Below, piece by piece: positions 39,937-47,883 of a DNA stretch of 59,259 nt (the stretch's first letter is position 1; each line of letters starts with the position of its first letter). The notes under the pieces were generated by a model. That model had not been told where the DNA came from. It worked only from the letters and a program-made list of their open reading frames with translations, and did not search any database. The position numbers were made by a program, and so were the translations under genes. The DNA is from an uncultured cyanobacterium (GTDB lineage Bacteria > Cyanobacteriota > Cyanobacteriia > Cyanobacteriales > Nostocaceae), in the NCBI GenBank assembly GCA_903848645.1, contig CAINGU010000066.1, forward strand, positions 1-59,259, read 5' to 3'.

Positions 39937-40661
39937 TGACTTTACCAAAAAACCTTTTTAACAAATACATTGCACGTTTTGATGAACTAATTAATCTAGG
40001 AGAAGCAATATCTAAATTGATGGTACTAGTGCCTTCTTATGATTATCCTAATAGCTATGTTCTTGAAAATAATGCTAATTTCCAAACTTTGGAGAAATGG
40101 AAAATAAACTGTATTTCTTTATTAAACCAATGCCTTCCTAAAGACGGAATTCATCAAGAGTTAATTAATAAATTAAGGCGGATAGAAGAAAGTGATAAAT
40201 ACACATTAGAGATTTGTATTTCTAGCCTTAAAGCCATTAAAGAAGACTTTGAACAAGGATTTTTAGGAGATTTAGCACTTCAAATTGAATCAGAAATTGC
40301 AGCAGATTATATGGGACAGGCAGAACAGTTATTAGCAGAAGGTACAACTGGTAAATATGACCATGTTCCAGCAGCCGTATTATCTGGAGCAGTTTTAGAA
40401 AAAGCTCTGAGAACTCTTTGTGATAAACAAACTCCTCCTATATCAACAATTAAAAACAATGGTGAATCCAAAACTTTAAATCCACTAATCGAAGACCTCA
40501 AAAAAGCAAATGTTTTCAATGAACCAAAAGCAAAACAACTAAAATCTTGGGCAGATATTCGTAATAAAGCAGCACATGGAGAATTTGAAGAATTTAAACG
40601 TGATGATGTGGAATTAATGATTAAAGGTATTAAGAATTTCTTGGCAGATTATATGACTTGA
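39936..40661 (+). CDS. HEPN/DUF4145-like protein linked to an R-M relic
   Basis: 241 residues. The N-terminal half is helical and unrecognised. The C-terminal half, VPAAVLSGAVLEKALRTLCD, LNPLIEDLKKANVFNEPKAK and SWADIRNKAAHGEFEEF, has the helical layout and the RNKAAH sequence of HEPN-type domains as in DUF4145. In several type I R-M loci such a protein is an accessory gene. It starts inside the stop of the hsdS relic (TAATG), implying translational coupling in the ancestor. A nuclease function is unproven. Confidence 0.6.
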   Translation: MTLPKNLFNKYIARFDELINLGEAISKLMVLVPSYDYPNSYVLENNANFQTLEKWKINCISLLNQCLPKDGIHQELINKLRRIEESDKYTLEICISSLKAIKEDFEQGFLGDLALQIESEIAADYMGQAEQLLAEGTTGKYDHVPAAVLSGAVLEKALRTLCDKQTPPISTIKNNGESKTLNPLIEDLKKANVFNEPKAKQLKSWADIRNKAAHGEFEEFKRDDVELMIKGIKNFLADYMT

Positions 40662-40946
40662 TTTTTATTTATCCATGAATAAACCGAATTCATTGGAAAA
40701 ATCCGAGTCCAAAAACAATCGAGATTATAGATCGTCTATTGCAAGTCATATTTAATCGTCGTAACGTGAGATACGCTTAAATACAATAATTAACTTAGTC
40801 CCCATCTGCTTAGGTAGGGATTATTTTTATTTATTCCATTTAAGCATATTAATAATAGATTTGTACTAAAGTTTATTATTCAATAACCTAAAACAGCATT
40901 AAAACTATATATAGCAACTATTCTAGCAATTTTCTTGATACAAAAG

Positions 40947-42011
40947 TTAAGAATAAGTGATTTCCATTATGTGGAAAAACTTTTTTACTACACTATCAGG
41001 ATTTTCATAACAAATATTAGCTTCAAATCTTTCAATTACTTTTATTCCGTATTCTTTTAAATCTCTTTCTCTTTCTTGTTCTTTAAACCTACTTTCAGGA
41101 GGATGATAAGATTCCCCATCAACTTCTAAAATACCCCAATTACCTTTATAACAAACTAAAAAATCTGATTCTATATTCGCTCTACCCTTAGTTGTATTAA
41201 GTCTTGATAAACAGTTAGGTAAAAATAAAACACCTGCATTATCTAAGCTTTCAGCGATTTTTATTTCTGTTATCGAGCGAAAATGTAGATTTTTCCAAGT
41301 GTAGATTTTTTGGTCTGGATAAAACTTTATTCCTTGATTACTAATATAATTTTCTACTTGAGAATTTTTATTAAAAATAAAATCAAAATCTGTATTTTCT
41401 ATAATTTGTTTATATAAAGAGGAAAATTCATCTAATGCAAAATTTCGATTCACAGGTCGTTTTGCAGATTTTATATCTTCTTCAAAATCATAATCAATAT
41501 ACAAGTATTCACAAATTACTTTATCTAATTTTGTTTTACTATTAATCTCCCAGTCTTTTATACAAGCACCTGTTAAATTAGCACAATTAAAGTTAGCAAA
41601 ACATAAGTTAGCAGAGAAAAGAGTAGCTCCACGAAGGTCTGCATCAAAAAACATTGCGCCTACAAGGTTTGCGCTATAAAGGTTTGCCAAAGTCAGGTTG
41701 GCATCACAAAGGTTTGCCCTACTGAGGTTTGCTTTGTGAAAATCAGCATGACAAAGCTCTGCTCCACTAAGATTAGCAAGACGAAGATTGGCTTCACTGA
41801 AGTTAGCATTACTGAGATTGGCTTCACTGAAGTTAGCATTAGATAAATCAGTCCTACTGAAATTAACACCACAAAGGTTAGCCCTACTGAGATTAACATC
41901 ACAAAGGTTAGCGTCATAGAGATTTGGTTTTATATTTGGATTTTCATCTCTCCATTGATTCCAAATTTCTATCCCCTGCTCTAAAATTAATAAATGTTTA
42001 TCAATAGCCAT
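40947..42011 (-). CDS. Pentapeptide-repeat protein fused to a DUF559/Vsr-like nuclease
   Basis: 354 residues. Residues about 33-145 are pentapeptide repeats of the A(N/D)Lxx type (ANFSEANLSNANFSEANLRL), forming a right-handed beta helix. Residues about 235-345 resemble the endonuclease fold of DUF559: KIAESLDNAGVLFLPNCLS, ESDFLVCYKGNWGILEVDGE, SYHPPESRFKEQERERDLKE and YGIKVIERFEANIC, with D, E-V-D and H residues in the expected places. The repeat domain may bind protein or DNA. A host-defence or DNA-repair role is possible, not shown. Confidence 0.7.
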   Translation of the reverse strand: MAIDKHLLILEQGIEIWNQWRDENPNIKPNLYDANLCDVNLSRANLCGVNFSRTDLSNANFSEANLSNANFSEANLRLANLSGAELCHADFHKANLSRANLCDANLTLANLYSANLVGAMFFDADLRGATLFSANLCFANFNCANLTGACIKDWEINSKTKLDKVICEYLYIDYDFEEDIKSAKRPVNRNFALDEFSSLYKQIIENTDFDFIFNKNSQVENYISNQGIKFYPDQKIYTWKNLHFRSITEIKIAESLDNAGVLFLPNCLSRLNTTKGRANIESDFLVCYKGNWGILEVDGESYHPPESRFKEQERERDLKEYGIKVIERFEANICYENPDSVVKKFFHIMEITYS

Positions 42012-42191
42012 TATTATTTTTAAATCTAAACGTCATTGTCTAAACTACATCTATGATAGTTACAGAATGAAAAAACTAATCTTTCTGTTTCAATATCCGC
42101 ACCTTTTTAGTCTTTTTGGATAAGCAGAATTTCCAGATTATCAGTGCAGTTACTCATTTTTTAGAATTAATGATTTTTGGCGATGTTAAAC

Positions 42192-42581
42192 TTATATAAA
42201 ATACGCTCTTGGTGGAAAGTTTCTCAATTCAGGTATAACTCTTAACATATATGGGTATGCTTCTTCTGGTAATGATTTTAATTCGTCAGGGTATAAGTTG
42301 TTATATTCATCTTGATTTAGTTCTTTATAGTGTTCTATAGAATTCGTTTGAAAAAACTCTTTTTGAAGTTGGAGATAAATCGAACTACTTTGAGGGAAAG
42401 CCAAAATACCATCCTTATAAAAACCAGTAACTACAACTAATACGTCACCATCAATTTCAAATTTTTCACCCAGTTGAAACTCTGTTCTAAAAGTAGACCC
42501 AAGCTTAAACACAATATAAGGCTCTTTACTTGGAAATTTAGGGATAAAAGGAAGTGGAGAATAAATTATTGTTACAGTCAT
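42192..42581 (-). CDS. Hypothetical protein
   Basis: 129 residues from the ATG at 42581 (MTVTIIYSPLPFIPKFPSKE); the frame extends upstream to 42614 without improving it. Text: VFKLGSTFRTEFQLGEKFEI, VTGFYKDGILAFPQSSS and LPEEAYPYMLRVIPELRNFP. Beta-rich N-terminus. No signal or membrane segment. Not recognised. Confidence 0.55.
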   Translation of the reverse strand: MTVTIIYSPLPFIPKFPSKEPYIVFKLGSTFRTEFQLGEKFEIDGDVLVVVTGFYKDGILAFPQSSSIYLQLQKEFFQTNSIEHYKELNQDEYNNLYPDELKSLPEEAYPYMLRVIPELRNFPPRAYFI

Positions 42582-42721
42582 TCTTTTAATTACTCTATCA
42601 AAAGCAATAAACAATACTTCAGTTTAACAAATACCGCACAATGTAGCTCATCCATTTTTTAATATTCCTGCTGAAACAATAAAAGGTTTTATTGAAGCAG
42701 AATAACTATATGTACTTAAAC

Positions 42722-42775
42722 AAGTCTAATCATGTTTAATTTTCACCCGTTCATTTTCAGTTGTATTCAAGTTGG
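42722..42775. repeat. Direct repeat flanking the 43055-43753 gene (left copy)
   Basis: AATCATGTTTAATTTTCACC, then TTCAGTTGTATTCAAGTTGG. A closely similar copy in the same orientation is at about 43927-43976. See the right copy. Confidence 0.45.
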
Positions 42776-42833
42776 TAAAGTGAGGTACGCCGACTGCAAA
42801 TATTTGCAAGCATAGTTTACTCAAATGAAGTTG

Positions 42834-43001
42834 GGAGCAACGCGATTTTGTGAGATCGGGTTTTCATTCTCAATAAATACCATTGATTCTCAGTAAATAG
42901 GTCTTGATTTTCCCATTTTCATCTCTTTTAGGTAGCGAGCGCTAAAAAATCATGTAAATTATATTACCAATTTTTTGCGCCTCACAAAATCGCGCTGCTC
43001 C
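42834..43001. mobile_element. MITE-like element with GCGATTTTGTGAG ends
   Basis: GGAGCAACGCGATTTTGTGA(G) at 42834-42854 is mirrored by CTCACAAAATCGCGCTGCTC(C) at 42981-43001, one mismatch. 168 bp, no ORF. A similar single end is near 57422 (GCAATGCAATTTTGTGAG). Confidence 0.75.
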
Positions 43002-43054
43002 TGTATTACCTCCCTTTTTTCGGTGGGTGGGTTGAAATGGCGTTACTGAAGTTT

Positions 43055-43753
43055 TTATTTGTTGCCGCCGTAAGAGTTTTTAGTTTGAGGAGAGTCTAAT
43101 TCTTGGAGGAATGTATTAATGCTTTCGCCAAGTTCCGAGCCAAGATCCTTCAACTCCTGGCGTTGTCTTGTATCAAGACCATCCCAGTAAGCTTTAAACA
43201 GCTTTGCAGTTGCATAGGCACTTGCGAAAGGAGCAATAAATAGCAACGGGGACAGAATCCACTGCCCAAAAATTAGTACGGACAGACCTGCGACCAGTCC
43301 AACTTTAAATCCAGTTTTTCCGGACTTCCAAGCGATCGCCACGACTCGTGAAGCAACCTCACTAGTGCTTATCTCCCCTCTTTGTCGCGCACCCTCCAAG
43401 CTCAAAAACTCTTTGAGGGACATATAGAAAGCATAGGAGACACCACCGCCGATAGCACTGCCAGCAGCAGTTGCTACAAAGTCACCCTCCAACAAAGCAT
43501 CAGCACTCTCTATTTCAAAGGCAGATTCAGCAAAAGAAGCCTCTGCTTGTATGCCCGGTGTATACAATTTTGCCATTTCAGGTGTGATACCTTCGGGGGT
43601 CGTATCGTAATATCCAGGGATTCCATCGGAATCAACATCAGTTCCCAAATTATCTGCGATTGTGTGGTTGGATTCAGTGCGGAGATGACTTTTTACGAAA
43701 GTTCCATCACTACGGATGTAGCTATCAATGTGCTGTAAATTGGGTTTTTCCAT
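43055..43753 (-). CDS. Membrane protein with an RSDGTFVKSHLRT motif
   Basis: 232 residues. The N-terminus HIDSYIRSDGTFVKSHLRTE resembles a motif (RxDGTYVxPHxRT) seen in cyanobacterial proteins and some toxin-related N-termini. VDSDGIPGYYD follows. Two glycine-rich hydrophobic segments (about 95-115: VATAAGSAIGGGVSYAFYM, and about 150-185: VGLVAGLSVLIFGQWILSPL) suggest membrane insertion. C-terminal helix ELKDLGSELGESINTF. Not recognised as a known family. Flanked by direct repeats, consistent with recent duplication or insertion. Confidence 0.5.
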   Translation of the reverse strand: MEKPNLQHIDSYIRSDGTFVKSHLRTESNHTIADNLGTDVDSDGIPGYYDTTPEGITPEMAKLYTPGIQAEASFAESAFEIESADALLEGDFVATAAGSAIGGGVSYAFYMSLKEFLSLEGARQRGEISTSEVASRVVAIAWKSGKTGFKVGLVAGLSVLIFGQWILSPLLFIAPFASAYATAKLFKAYWDGLDTRQRQELKDLGSELGESINTFLQELDSPQTKNSYGGNK

Positions 43754-43926
43754 TCTTAGTTGGGAGAGTTACGACAGGTTTTATCGCTGCTATGCTTTCA
43801 GTTAGCTAGATTAACGACATATATCTGTATCATACTTAACTTAGAGGATTAACTGCAAATAATCCTGGCTGAAGACAACGATGATTGCAGGTTTAGGGAT
43901 TTATAATTGCAGGTCGCTACAACCAA

Positions 43927-43976
43927 TCATGTTTAGTTTCCACTCATAATGATTCAGTTGTATTCAGGTCGTTAAA
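43927..43976. repeat. Direct repeat flanking the 43055-43753 gene (right copy)
   Basis: AATCATGTTTAGTTTCCACT, then ATTCAGTTGTATTCAGGTCG. It matches the left copy at 42722 in the same orientation, about 1.2 kb apart. Confidence 0.45.
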
Positions 43977-44084
43977 TTGTTGTTTAACATCAAAAAAAGC
44001 CATACCATAGATATAATAACAGTCTCCATACCACTAAAACTTTTAAATCTATTCACAAGCTTCAAGCTTTAAAACCAATTAATT

Positions 44085-44255
44085 ATGAAGCCATTACCAC
44101 AGTCCACACTTACACCACAGAATAAAATAATTGAGCCAAAGAGATTGCATTCAGGAATATTCTTAGGAGATAAATGCTATTGGAATCCGGCTACTTTAAG
44201 AAACGGACACGCTGTAGTTTTAGGGACATCTGGCAGTGGTAAAATAAATGTCTAG
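44085..44255 (+). pseudogene. Truncated HerA/TraG-type ATPase start
   Basis: 56 codons: MKPLPQSTLTPQNKIIEPKR, GIFLGDKCYWNPATLRNG, then HAVVLGTSGSGKINV and stop. The Walker A GTSGSGK is reached, but the following Thr/Ser and the rest of the ATPase are gone. A terminator follows at once. In intact form this would be a DNA-pumping ATPase of conjugation type. Deletion has left only the N-terminus. Confidence 0.55.
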
Positions 44256-44266
44256 ATTAATTCAGC

Positions 44267-44297
44267 AATTCCCTAGTTTTGATAACTGGGAATTTTT
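44267..44297 (+). terminator. Intrinsic terminator after the truncated ATPase
   Basis: The stem AATTCCCTAGTT / AACTGGGAATT with TTTTTT. It would stop transcription just after the fragment. Confidence 0.7.
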
Positions 44298-44394
44298 TGT
44301 ATAAAATATACGAATAGTCAATGGTTTTTAATTCCATGAAAATCAAATTATTCATAATTTTATCAATTGTAATATTTCCATTAGGAATAGCAAA

Positions 44395-44433
44395 TCGCTC
44401 CGTAGCGAACTGCTTGCAGCAGCGCAGCGATCG
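44395..44433. repeat. Palindromic repeat of the GCGATAGCG family
   Basis: AATCGCTCCGTAGCGAACTG, then GCAGCAGCGCAGCGATCGC, a variant ending in a HIP1 site. Confidence 0.6.
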
Positions 44434-44527
44434 CATTAGAAACCCAGTCAAAAGTAGAAAACACGGTTAATATAGTCCCCTCGTTGGTGTTGCAGTCTTG
44501 AGTTACCTGAAGGTTATCGGGAGGGGT

Positions 44528-44535
44528 GCTATCGC
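44528..44535 (+). promoter_or_regulatory. GCTATCGC leader octamer before 44568
   Basis: Exact octamer, 32 nt before the ATG. GGGGGCGTTGTTTTTCCC and GGTATCGTT lie between, without a Shine-Dalgarno sequence. Confidence 0.65.
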
Positions 44536-44567
44536 ACAGAGGGGGCGTTGTTTTTCCCGGTATCGTT

Positions 44568-44927
44568 ATGGCTATCAACATTCTTTCCAAAGCTGACAAG
44601 AAACTTTCTCAACTCAAAGATGGAATTCGAGTTTTGGCTTGGGAGCAGTACAAGATTGATCATCGTGTCAAAGGAAAAGAAGGTTATAAATTGTTTGAAG
44701 CGGAATGGTTAGAGCATGAGATTCATAAGATGAACCAAGCCAAGTTTGACAAGTTCATTGCAGATTTAGGTTATACCATAGATGATTTGCTTGGGGAAAG
44801 AACCAGGTATTACCAGAAACGTAATCAAGCTACTGGTATTGGTAATGAACCAGCAGAATTTGTTAGTGATGAATCCGCAAGTCCTGATTATTCTGAAAGT
44901 AATGAACCAGATGGTATTCCCTACTAA
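44568..44927 (+). CDS. Hypothetical protein, first gene of the leader array
   Basis: 119 residues from the ATG at 44568 (MAINILSKADKKLSQLKDGI), chosen because it lies 32 nt after the octamer; the frame is open from 44526 but that part covers the octamer itself. Text: VLAWEQYKIDHRVKGKEGYK, HEIHKMNQAKFDKFIADLGY and a Ser/Glu-rich acidic tail. Helical. Terminator at 44936. Not recognised. Confidence 0.6.
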   Translation: MAINILSKADKKLSQLKDGIRVLAWEQYKIDHRVKGKEGYKLFEAEWLEHEIHKMNQAKFDKFIADLGYTIDDLLGERTRYYQKRNQATGIGNEPAEFVSDESASPDYSESNEPDGIPY

Positions 44928-44935
44928 TTAGTTTA

Positions 44936-44970
44936 AAGTCTTAGTCTCCTTCGGGGATTAGGACTTTTTT
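44936..44970 (+). terminator. Intrinsic terminator with a TTCG loop
   Basis: The stem AAGTCTTAGTCTCC / GGGATTAGGACTT around TTCG, then TTTTTT. The next leader octamer starts 4 nt later. Confidence 0.8.
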
Positions 44971-44973
44971 AAT

Positions 44974-44981
44974 GCTCTCGC
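44974..44981 (+). promoter_or_regulatory. Variant leader octamer (GCTCTCGC) before 45011
   Basis: One mismatch, 29 nt before the ATG, directly after a terminator. This gene also has an AAGGA site near its ATG. Confidence 0.5.
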
Positions 44982-45010
44982 TTGTTGATATTAGTTATTA
45001 AGGAATAATC

Positions 45011-45307
45011 ATGGCTCTTAACATCCCCAGTAAATTTGGTAGCGGTTTACCCGAAAAACCCAGTGATAAAAAGGGTATTGACTTTAATAAACTCAGTGAA
45101 CAAATTCGTTTTGAACGTGAGCATATTCAACCCCACTTAACTAACCAACAGTGTGTATTATACCATCATAGATGTGAGTTATTTGTGGGTAATTATTATC
45201 ATGGTAAACATCATTTTCTGGATCATACCAACAGTGAAAGTGAAGATTACCCAGTAAATCGTAACTCTGAATATGATGAAATTGGTAATATCTTAGCTCA
45301 GATTTAG
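45011..45307 (+). CDS. Hypothetical protein
   Basis: 98 residues: MALNIPSKFGSGLPEKPSDK, KLSEQIRFEREHIQPHLTNQ, QCVLYHHRCELFVGNYYHGK and an acidic end. His/Tyr-rich, soluble. It is transcribed alone between two terminators. Not recognised. Confidence 0.55.
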   Translation: MALNIPSKFGSGLPEKPSDKKGIDFNKLSEQIRFEREHIQPHLTNQQCVLYHHRCELFVGNYYHGKHHFLDHTNSESEDYPVNRNSEYDEIGNILAQI

Positions 45308-45313
45308 TTTATT

Positions 45314-45341
45314 AGTCCTGACTCCACAGTTAGGACTTTTT
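45314..45341 (+). terminator. Intrinsic terminator
   Basis: The stem AGTCCTGACT / AGTTAGGACT with TTTTT after it. It follows the stop at 45307. Confidence 0.8.
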
Positions 45342-45361
45342 GTATGTTTACTCGTTAGGGC

Positions 45362-45369
45362 GCTATCGC
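45362..45369 (+). promoter_or_regulatory. GCTATCGC leader octamer before 45402
   Basis: Exact octamer, 32 nt before the ATG. GAAAGGGGGCGTTGTTTTTT is shared base for base with the leader at 45958. Confidence 0.65.
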
Positions 45370-45401
45370 GGAAAGGGGGCGTTGTTTTTTCGGTATTCGT
45401 T

Positions 45402-45794
45402 ATGATTATTCTTGAACAGTTCAATCCCCAAATCTGTCAAGTTGAAAAAACCCGCTTCAGACTCAGTAACAAGGTTTTTAATGTCAGTGAAGGTTGGACT
45501 GAAGATTATGATGTTCTCGGTAGTTCTTATCTGTGGAGATATGATTACACTATTGAACAACAAAAAGCTATTTTCTGGAAAGAAATTCAAAAGTATCTTT
45601 CCCGTTATCAAGAAGGTAAATTGAAAGTTTGGGGAACAGAACCGCGTTGGTATCGTGGAATGTATTTCAAACATCTCATGCAGATTGTTGAATTTGCAAA
45701 ACAACATGAGAATGTGAAGTTGATTTACATTAGCGAGCGCTCTCATGCAGAGTTGATAAAATGTTGTATTGAATGGTTATTAACTCAAGTTTAG
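45402..45794 (+). CDS. Hypothetical protein
   Basis: 130 residues: MIILEQFNPQICQVEKTRFR, VFNVSEGWTEDYDVLGSSYL, KEIQKYLSRYQEGKLKVWG and FAKQHENVKLIYISERSHAE. Mixed alpha/beta. No Shine-Dalgarno before the ATG. An opposite-strand frame at 45363-45746 is a shadow. Terminator at 45807. Not recognised. Confidence 0.55.
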   Translation: MIILEQFNPQICQVEKTRFRLSNKVFNVSEGWTEDYDVLGSSYLWRYDYTIEQQKAIFWKEIQKYLSRYQEGKLKVWGTEPRWYRGMYFKHLMQIVEFAKQHENVKLIYISERSHAELIKCCIEWLLTQV

Positions 45795-45806
45795 TTCATA
45801 AGCATA

Positions 45807-45840
45807 AGCTAGTATTCTCATTGGAGATACTGGCTTTTTT
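45807..45840 (+). terminator. Intrinsic terminator
   Basis: The stem AGCTAGTATTCTC / GAGATACTGGCT with TTTTTT. A degenerate repeat region (GTCCTGCAAGCAGTCC) follows before the next leader. Confidence 0.75.
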
Positions 45841-45957
45841 TATAACAGATTCGTTGAGCCAATACCGCCGTGTCCTGCAAGCAGTCCAGGGCTAGTCATT
45901 GCAAACTTAACTTAGAATCGCTGCGCTCAATGTTACCGATAGTTTACTCGTTGGGGC

Positions 45958-45965
45958 GCTATCGC
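45958..45965 (+). promoter_or_regulatory. GCTATCGC leader octamer before 45997
   Basis: Exact octamer, 31 nt before the ATG. Nearly identical to the leader at 45362. Confidence 0.65.
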
Positions 45966-45996
45966 GGAAAGGGGGCGTTGTTTTTTAGTATTTGTT

Positions 45997-46335
45997 ATGT
46001 TGACTTATTTTACAAGGTTAACCCCTGAAGAATATGCTGTAATTGCCCAAGAATTTGATTTACCTAAATGTTCAAGAACTGCAATGATTGGGGGAATGCC
46101 TCATTATTATAACCCTTATTTTGGTGATGGTTATGATCCTTTTGAATGTGAGTTACCAATATGTGAAAATGGTGATTGCATTGAAATAGGAGGTAAATAC
46201 AAGATTTCTGGTTGTGGTGTTTGTGAAGTTATCAAAATCACTCGTTCCACAATATTTCATCATTTTGTGGTTATTGATGAAGATGGTGAAGAAATTGATT
46301 ATTTGAAAATAGGTCAATTTATTAAACGAGTTTAA
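45997..46335 (+). CDS. Hypothetical protein
   Basis: 112 residues: MLTYFTRLTPEEYAVIAQEF, MPHYYNPYFGDGYDPFECEL, ICENGDCIEIGGKYKISGCG and HHFVVIDEDGEEIDYLKIG. Several cysteines (C73, C79-like) suggest metal binding, not certain. Terminator at 46343. Not recognised. Confidence 0.55.
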   Translation: MLTYFTRLTPEEYAVIAQEFDLPKCSRTAMIGGMPHYYNPYFGDGYDPFECELPICENGDCIEIGGKYKISGCGVCEVIKITRSTIFHHFVVIDEDGEEIDYLKIGQFIKRV

Positions 46336-46342
46336 CAATATC

Positions 46343-46377
46343 AATCCTAGCTTTCATTTGAGAGTTAGGATTTTTTA
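46343..46377 (+). terminator. Intrinsic terminator
   Basis: The stem AATCCTAGCTTTC / GAGAGTTAGGATT with TTTTTT. Confidence 0.75.
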
Positions 46378-46399
46378 TTGTCCATTTATCCGTGGGGGC

Positions 46400-46407
46400 G
46401 CTATCGC
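46400..46407 (+). promoter_or_regulatory. GCTATCGC leader octamer before 46438
   Basis: Exact octamer, 30 nt before the ATG, with AAAGGGGATGATTTTTTGG between. Confidence 0.6.
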
Positions 46408-46437
46408 GCAAAGGGGATGATTTTTTGGAAATTAATC

Positions 46438-46944
46438 ATGATAAAACTAATTAGTAAAGTCAAATCTGAAACTTTAGCTGACTTAAGAAGTTTTTGTAGA
46501 GAAACTACAAGTTTAATGACTAGTGATGTTAGTAACTATGCTAAAGGTAGATATAGACTTTGGTTATTTCATGAGTGTAATCTTAGTAATGGCAAAATTA
46601 CTAAAAGTTATCATAATGATAGACTTTGGAATTTCTGTCAACGAGTTTATCCCGGAACTAATATCGGTTTACTAACTTTCGGTGGTAATATCAATGGTAT
46701 TCATAGTACAGGATTGATTAAAGAACATCGAGATCATGGTTATTCCAGAGCGATCGCTAGAACTGTGAATCTTGGTAGTTGTGTATTTCACTATGATGGT
46801 AAGGAATATCAATTAAATGATGGTGATATCATCGAGTTTAATTGTAAGAAACTTCATGGTGTAACTAAAATCTTGAGTAATGAAAGATTTAGTATCAATC
46901 TTTGGCAGTTGAATCAAGAGAAAGGTTATTATCCAGTAGTTTAA
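46438..46944 (+). CDS. 2OG-Fe(II) oxygenase-like protein
   Basis: 168 residues from the ATG at 46438 (MIKLISKVKSETLADLRSFC), 30 nt after the octamer. The C-terminal part has IKEHRDHGYSRAIARTVNLG, with HxD in HRD; then YQLNDGDIIEFNCKKLHGV with the distal histidine; and NERFSINLWQ with the arginine that binds 2-oxoglutarate. This fits the double-stranded beta-helix of AlkB-like dioxygenases. The substrate (nucleic acid, protein or small molecule) is unknown. Terminator at 46951. Confidence 0.6.
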   Translation: MIKLISKVKSETLADLRSFCRETTSLMTSDVSNYAKGRYRLWLFHECNLSNGKITKSYHNDRLWNFCQRVYPGTNIGLLTFGGNINGIHSTGLIKEHRDHGYSRAIARTVNLGSCVFHYDGKEYQLNDGDIIEFNCKKLHGVTKILSNERFSINLWQLNQEKGYYPVV

Positions 46945-46950
46945 AGTAAA

Positions 46951-46986
46951 TAACTTTAGTCTAGTAATAGATTAGGGTTATTTTTT
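46951..46986 (+). terminator. Intrinsic terminator
   Basis: The stem TAACTTTAGTCTA / TAGATTAGGGTTA with TTTTTT, running directly into the next leader. Confidence 0.75.
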
Positions 46987-46989
46987 AAT

Positions 46990-46997
46990 ACTATCGT
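46990..46997 (+). promoter_or_regulatory. Variant leader octamer (ACTATCGT) before 47032
   Basis: Two mismatches, 34 nt before the ATG. The GATGGTGTTTTTGTAATATC that follows fits the family. Confidence 0.45.
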
Positions 46998-47031
46998 TTT
47001 CCCGTGATGGTGTTTTTGTAATATCATCATT

Positions 47032-47322
47032 ATGACACAATATACTGAAGAATACGAAGCTCATGGAATGCCTGTTTCTGTAACAAAATATGAACCAGAA
47101 GATTGGGAGTTAGCAGAGGTTCAGGAATACGAAAAACGGGATAATGAAATGCGAAATAATTTAGCGATCGCTTTGAATAATACTTTAGCAGTGAAGTTCC
47201 AAATAGAAAACCTGGATAATCCCATGATACCATATCAAACACGAATTGAATTGATTAACAAACTTCTGGAAAGCACTATTAAATCTATTCAGGAAGCTCA
47301 AGAATTACATGACATAGAATAA
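47032..47322 (+). CDS. Hypothetical protein
   Basis: 96 residues, helical: MTQYTEEYEAHGMPVSVTKY, ELAEVQEYEKRDNEMRNNLA and NKLLESTIKSIQEAQELHDI. A HIP1 site is inside. No recognised family. Terminator at 47330. Confidence 0.55.
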   Translation: MTQYTEEYEAHGMPVSVTKYEPEDWELAEVQEYEKRDNEMRNNLAIALNNTLAVKFQIENLDNPMIPYQTRIELINKLLESTIKSIQEAQELHDIE

Positions 47323-47329
47323 TTTGAAT

Positions 47330-47356
47330 AGTCTCTAGTTTATCTAGGGACTTTTA
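47330..47356 (+). terminator. Intrinsic terminator
   Basis: The stem AGTCTCTAG / CTAGGGACT with TTTTATT. Confidence 0.7.
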
Positions 47357-47362
47357 TTAATT

Positions 47363-47370
47363 GCTATCGC
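47363..47370 (+). promoter_or_regulatory. GCTATCGC leader octamer before 47400
   Basis: Exact octamer, 29 nt before the ATG, with GTAGTGTTGTTTATGC between. Confidence 0.6.
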
Positions 47371-47399
47371 TTATTTGTAGTGTTGTTTATGCAAGCATT

Positions 47400-47882
47400 A
47401 TGAAAGCGTTTTTCACTGGACACCGGAACATTGATGATATTAAAGACCCCATTAACCAATTAATTGATATTGCTTTAAAACGAGGGGTGACAGAGTTTTT
47501 CAATGGTATGGCTTTAGGAACTGACCAATTAGCTGCTGAGGTGTTAATTAAACGAAAACTTAATTGGACTGCGGTGATTCCTTGTAAAGATCAGGACAGA
47601 TTATGGAGTCTGCAACAGAAAGTTAAATACAAAGAACTCCTGAAGTCTGCATCCAACAAGATTGTCCTTTATCCAGAATACGCCCCTGGTGTCATGCAAG
47701 CCCGTGATCAATGGATGGTTAAATATTCTGATTTGTGTCTGGCTGTTTATGATGGACGGTTGACTGGGGGGACAGCGTTGAGTGTGAATTTAGCGACTGT
47801 TAAAAATATTCTCATCATTCAATTTAATCCCCGAACTTTAGAAATCAAAGTTATTGAACCCCAGCAACTAAGTTTATTCTAA
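47400..47882 (+). CDS. SLOG-family protein (YpsA/DUF1273-like)
   Basis: 160 residues from the ATG at 47400 (MKAFFTGHRNIDDIKDPINQ). FTGHR is the family signature. GVTEFFNGMALGTDQLAAEV matches the GGAxGxD-type nucleotide loop and AVYDGRLTGGTALSVNLATV the final loop. SLOG proteins bind or process nucleotides and NAD-like ligands. In phage and defence contexts they often act as signal-sensing parts. The only well-recognised fold in this part of the array. Its stop is 1 nt before the next leader. Confidence 0.8.
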   Translation: MKAFFTGHRNIDDIKDPINQLIDIALKRGVTEFFNGMALGTDQLAAEVLIKRKLNWTAVIPCKDQDRLWSLQQKVKYKELLKSASNKIVLYPEYAPGVMQARDQWMVKYSDLCLAVYDGRLTGGTALSVNLATVKNILIIQFNPRTLEIKVIEPQQLSLF

Positions 47883-47883
47883 C

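Noticed and set aside
45363-45746. 127-codon opposite-strand ORF over the array gene at 45402
   Set aside because: It overlaps the plus-strand gene completely, has no leader or ribosome-binding site and has a low-complexity composition; the plus-strand gene is part of a consistent array.
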